Shown: piece after piece, positions 17,658 through 18,647 of the stretch
How positions within the stretch are numbered: position 1 is the stretch's first letter
Layout: the number at the start of each line of letters is the position of its first letter
Assembly: GCA_024220525.1 (NCBI GenBank)
Contig: JAMYWO010000549.1
Coordinates: 1 to 18,647, forward strand
Direction: 5' to 3'
Origin: Cochliopodium minus
Lineage: Eukaryota > Discosea > Himatismenida > Cochliopodiidae
Length of the DNA: 18,647 nucleotides
Position numbers and translations under genes: made by a program
The notes under the pieces: model-generated
Seen by the model: the letters and a program-made list of their open reading frames with translations, nothing else
The model's database searches: none
Told to the model about the DNA's origin: nothing

Positions 17658-18502
17658 TCAGTTATCTTCTTCAGAGTCTGAAGTAGCATACTTTATCAAA
17701 ATTAATTTCCTTTCCTCACTGTTCTCGTTCACGTTGATATCCAACTCGCTTTCCGATTCGTTTACGACGAAAGTAGACTGGTTTGTTTCTCTTGACTTTG
17801 AAACGCCATAAACAATTGCATTCTAAAATAAAAAATAAAAAATGAAAATTAAAAACAAAAATAAAAAGAATAAAATAAATAAATAATAAATAATAAATAA
17901 TAAATAATAAATAAAAAGAATAAATAATAAAAAATAAAAAATAAATAAAAATTAAAAATTAAAAATTAAAAAAATTTATTTTTACCAATAAACCTTGCAA
18001 CGGAGAAAAAAACACCTCCAAAATGAAAAAAGGGAAAAAATCGCACTTAAAAGAAGACATGATGTGATCCACAAAGTCCCAAACCCAACAAATGAAAAAA
18101 ACCTTAATGAAAATAAAAATAAAGTTAAATATTAATAAAATAAAGTTAAATATTAATAATATAAATAAAATAAAAATAAAAAATAAAAAAAAAAAAAATT
18201 TAAAAAAAAATAAAAATAAAAAATAAATTAGTAAAAAATAAAAAATCAAATATTTTTATAAAAAAAAAAAAAAATTTTTTTTTACAATTAAATAAAGCAA
18301 TATTCTTCTGATGATTGAAACTCTAAAGTTTTGAAGAGAAAGTTTTTTGACTTTGTTGAGAATCAAAATGTACAAAACGATGTTGGTCAAGAATGAGATG
18401 GAAAGAGGCCCAAACCAGTACAAATACTCATAAACACCTTTTTTATTTTATTTTAATTCCAAATTTATTTTTTTGTAAGGTATTATACCAGGTAAAGTGC
18501 AC
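17658..18502 (-). CDS. cAMP-receptor-like (cAR/Crl-type) GPCR, 5' partial
   Basis: Only the C-terminal half is in the window. Exons on the minus strand: 18502-18489 (14 nt), 18437-18286, 18102-17986, 17822-17658; phases 1, 0, 0; all GT-AG. The protein reads C-T-L-P from the microexon, then TM5 (YEYLYWFGPLSISFLTNIVL), a basic loop (NKVKKLSLQNFRVSIIRR), and TM6 starting LYLIVFFICWVWDFVDHIM. Then comes a Cys-containing loop and TM7 with FFSPLQGLLNAIVYG, the SPLQGxxNxxVYG signature of Dictyostelium-type cAR/Crl receptors. The cytoplasmic tail is about 48 residues, Ser/Glu-rich (ESESELDINVNENSEE, ATSDSEEDN), a likely phosphorylation region. In the family, ligand is cAMP or unknown and signalling is through heterotrimeric G proteins; the ligand here is unknown. 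Confidence 0.88.
18489..18502 (-). other. 14-nt microexon of the GPCR gene
   Basis: CAATAG|GTGCACTTTACCTG|GTATAA. It completes one codon, encodes Cys-Thr-Leu-Pro and supplies the G of the next Gly codon in correct phase. The Cys just before TM5 fits the conserved extracellular loop 2 Cys of these receptors. The upstream partner exon is outside the window. Confidence 0.65.
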
Positions 18503-18569
18503 CTATTGAAAAAATGAAATAATTTTTTATTTAAACTTTTTTTTTATTTTATTTATTCTTACTTATTTC

Positions 18570-18647
18570 ATTATTTTCATTTTTTATTTTTTATTTTTTA
18601 TTTTTTATTTTTTATTTTTTATTTTTTATTTTTTATTTTTTATTTTT
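18570..18647. repeat. (ATTTTTT)n simple repeat
   Basis: Tandem heptamer of one A and six T to the right edge, within the next upstream intron of the GPCR gene. Similar tracts fill CNNM intron 4 (4720-4900) and lipase introns (10450-10560). Confidence 0.88.

Noticed and set aside
17959-18249. 96-aa hydrophobic minus-strand open frame
   Set aside because: Only the 18102-17986 part is a real GPCR exon; the rest is A/T intron.
1-18647. tRNA, rRNA, CRISPR or prokaryotic operon signals
   Set aside because: None seen; spliceosomal introns throughout make this nuclear eukaryotic DNA, and no cloverleaf or regular spacer array was found by eye.

Overview
This is a eukaryotic nuclear window from an AT-rich protist. 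Almost every gene is split by short, very AT-rich GT-AG introns, all three stop codons are used as stops, and exons stand out as GC-richer islands in a background of TAAAAA/TTTTTA tracts. The gene set (a cAMP-receptor-like GPCR, a plant/protist-type CNNM protein, a DAG-lipase-like class 3 lipase, a PAQR protein, a Rab-like GTPase and a PB1-UBA protein) suits a free-living amoeboid protist. I cannot fix the lineage from sequence alone.

Layout. 136-2821 (-): lipase maturation factor family ER membrane protein, C-terminus beyond the left edge. 3410-7420 (+): CNNM/DUF21-CBS transporter, ten exons. 7491-8620 (-): divergent Rab-like GTPase with a C-terminal extension. 8963-12559 (+): class 3 / diacylglycerol-lipase-like serine hydrolase. 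12738-14233 (+): PAQR (adiponectin-receptor/hemolysin III) seven-TM protein, nine exons, one of only 5 nt. 14300-14690 (+): decayed partial copy of the Rab-like gene. 14801-15744 (-): unrecognised 284-aa protein with a signal peptide. 16155-17258 (+): single-exon PB1 / five-repeat / UBA protein with a LIR-like motif. 17386-17557 (-): orphan exon resembling a lipase exon. 17658-18502 (-): C-terminal half of a cAR/Crl-type GPCR running off the right edge.

Exon structures were rebuilt by hand from splice sites, phase continuity and conserved family motifs. They are strong for CNNM, PAQR, GPCR and lipase-maturation exons 1-4. They are weaker for the lipase 3' half, where one junction breaks frame and one intron lacks a GT donor. 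Very small exons recur in four unrelated genes (5, 14, 24 and 25 nt), so automated gene models here are likely to be wrong.

Other structure: two copies of an approximately 88-bp foldback element with terminal inverted repeats and 9-bp target duplications sit in introns of two genes (MULE-like MITE). Three genes touch lipid biology (lipase maturation factor, DAG-type lipase, PAQR), but they lie on both strands with other genes between them, so co-function is only a suggestion.
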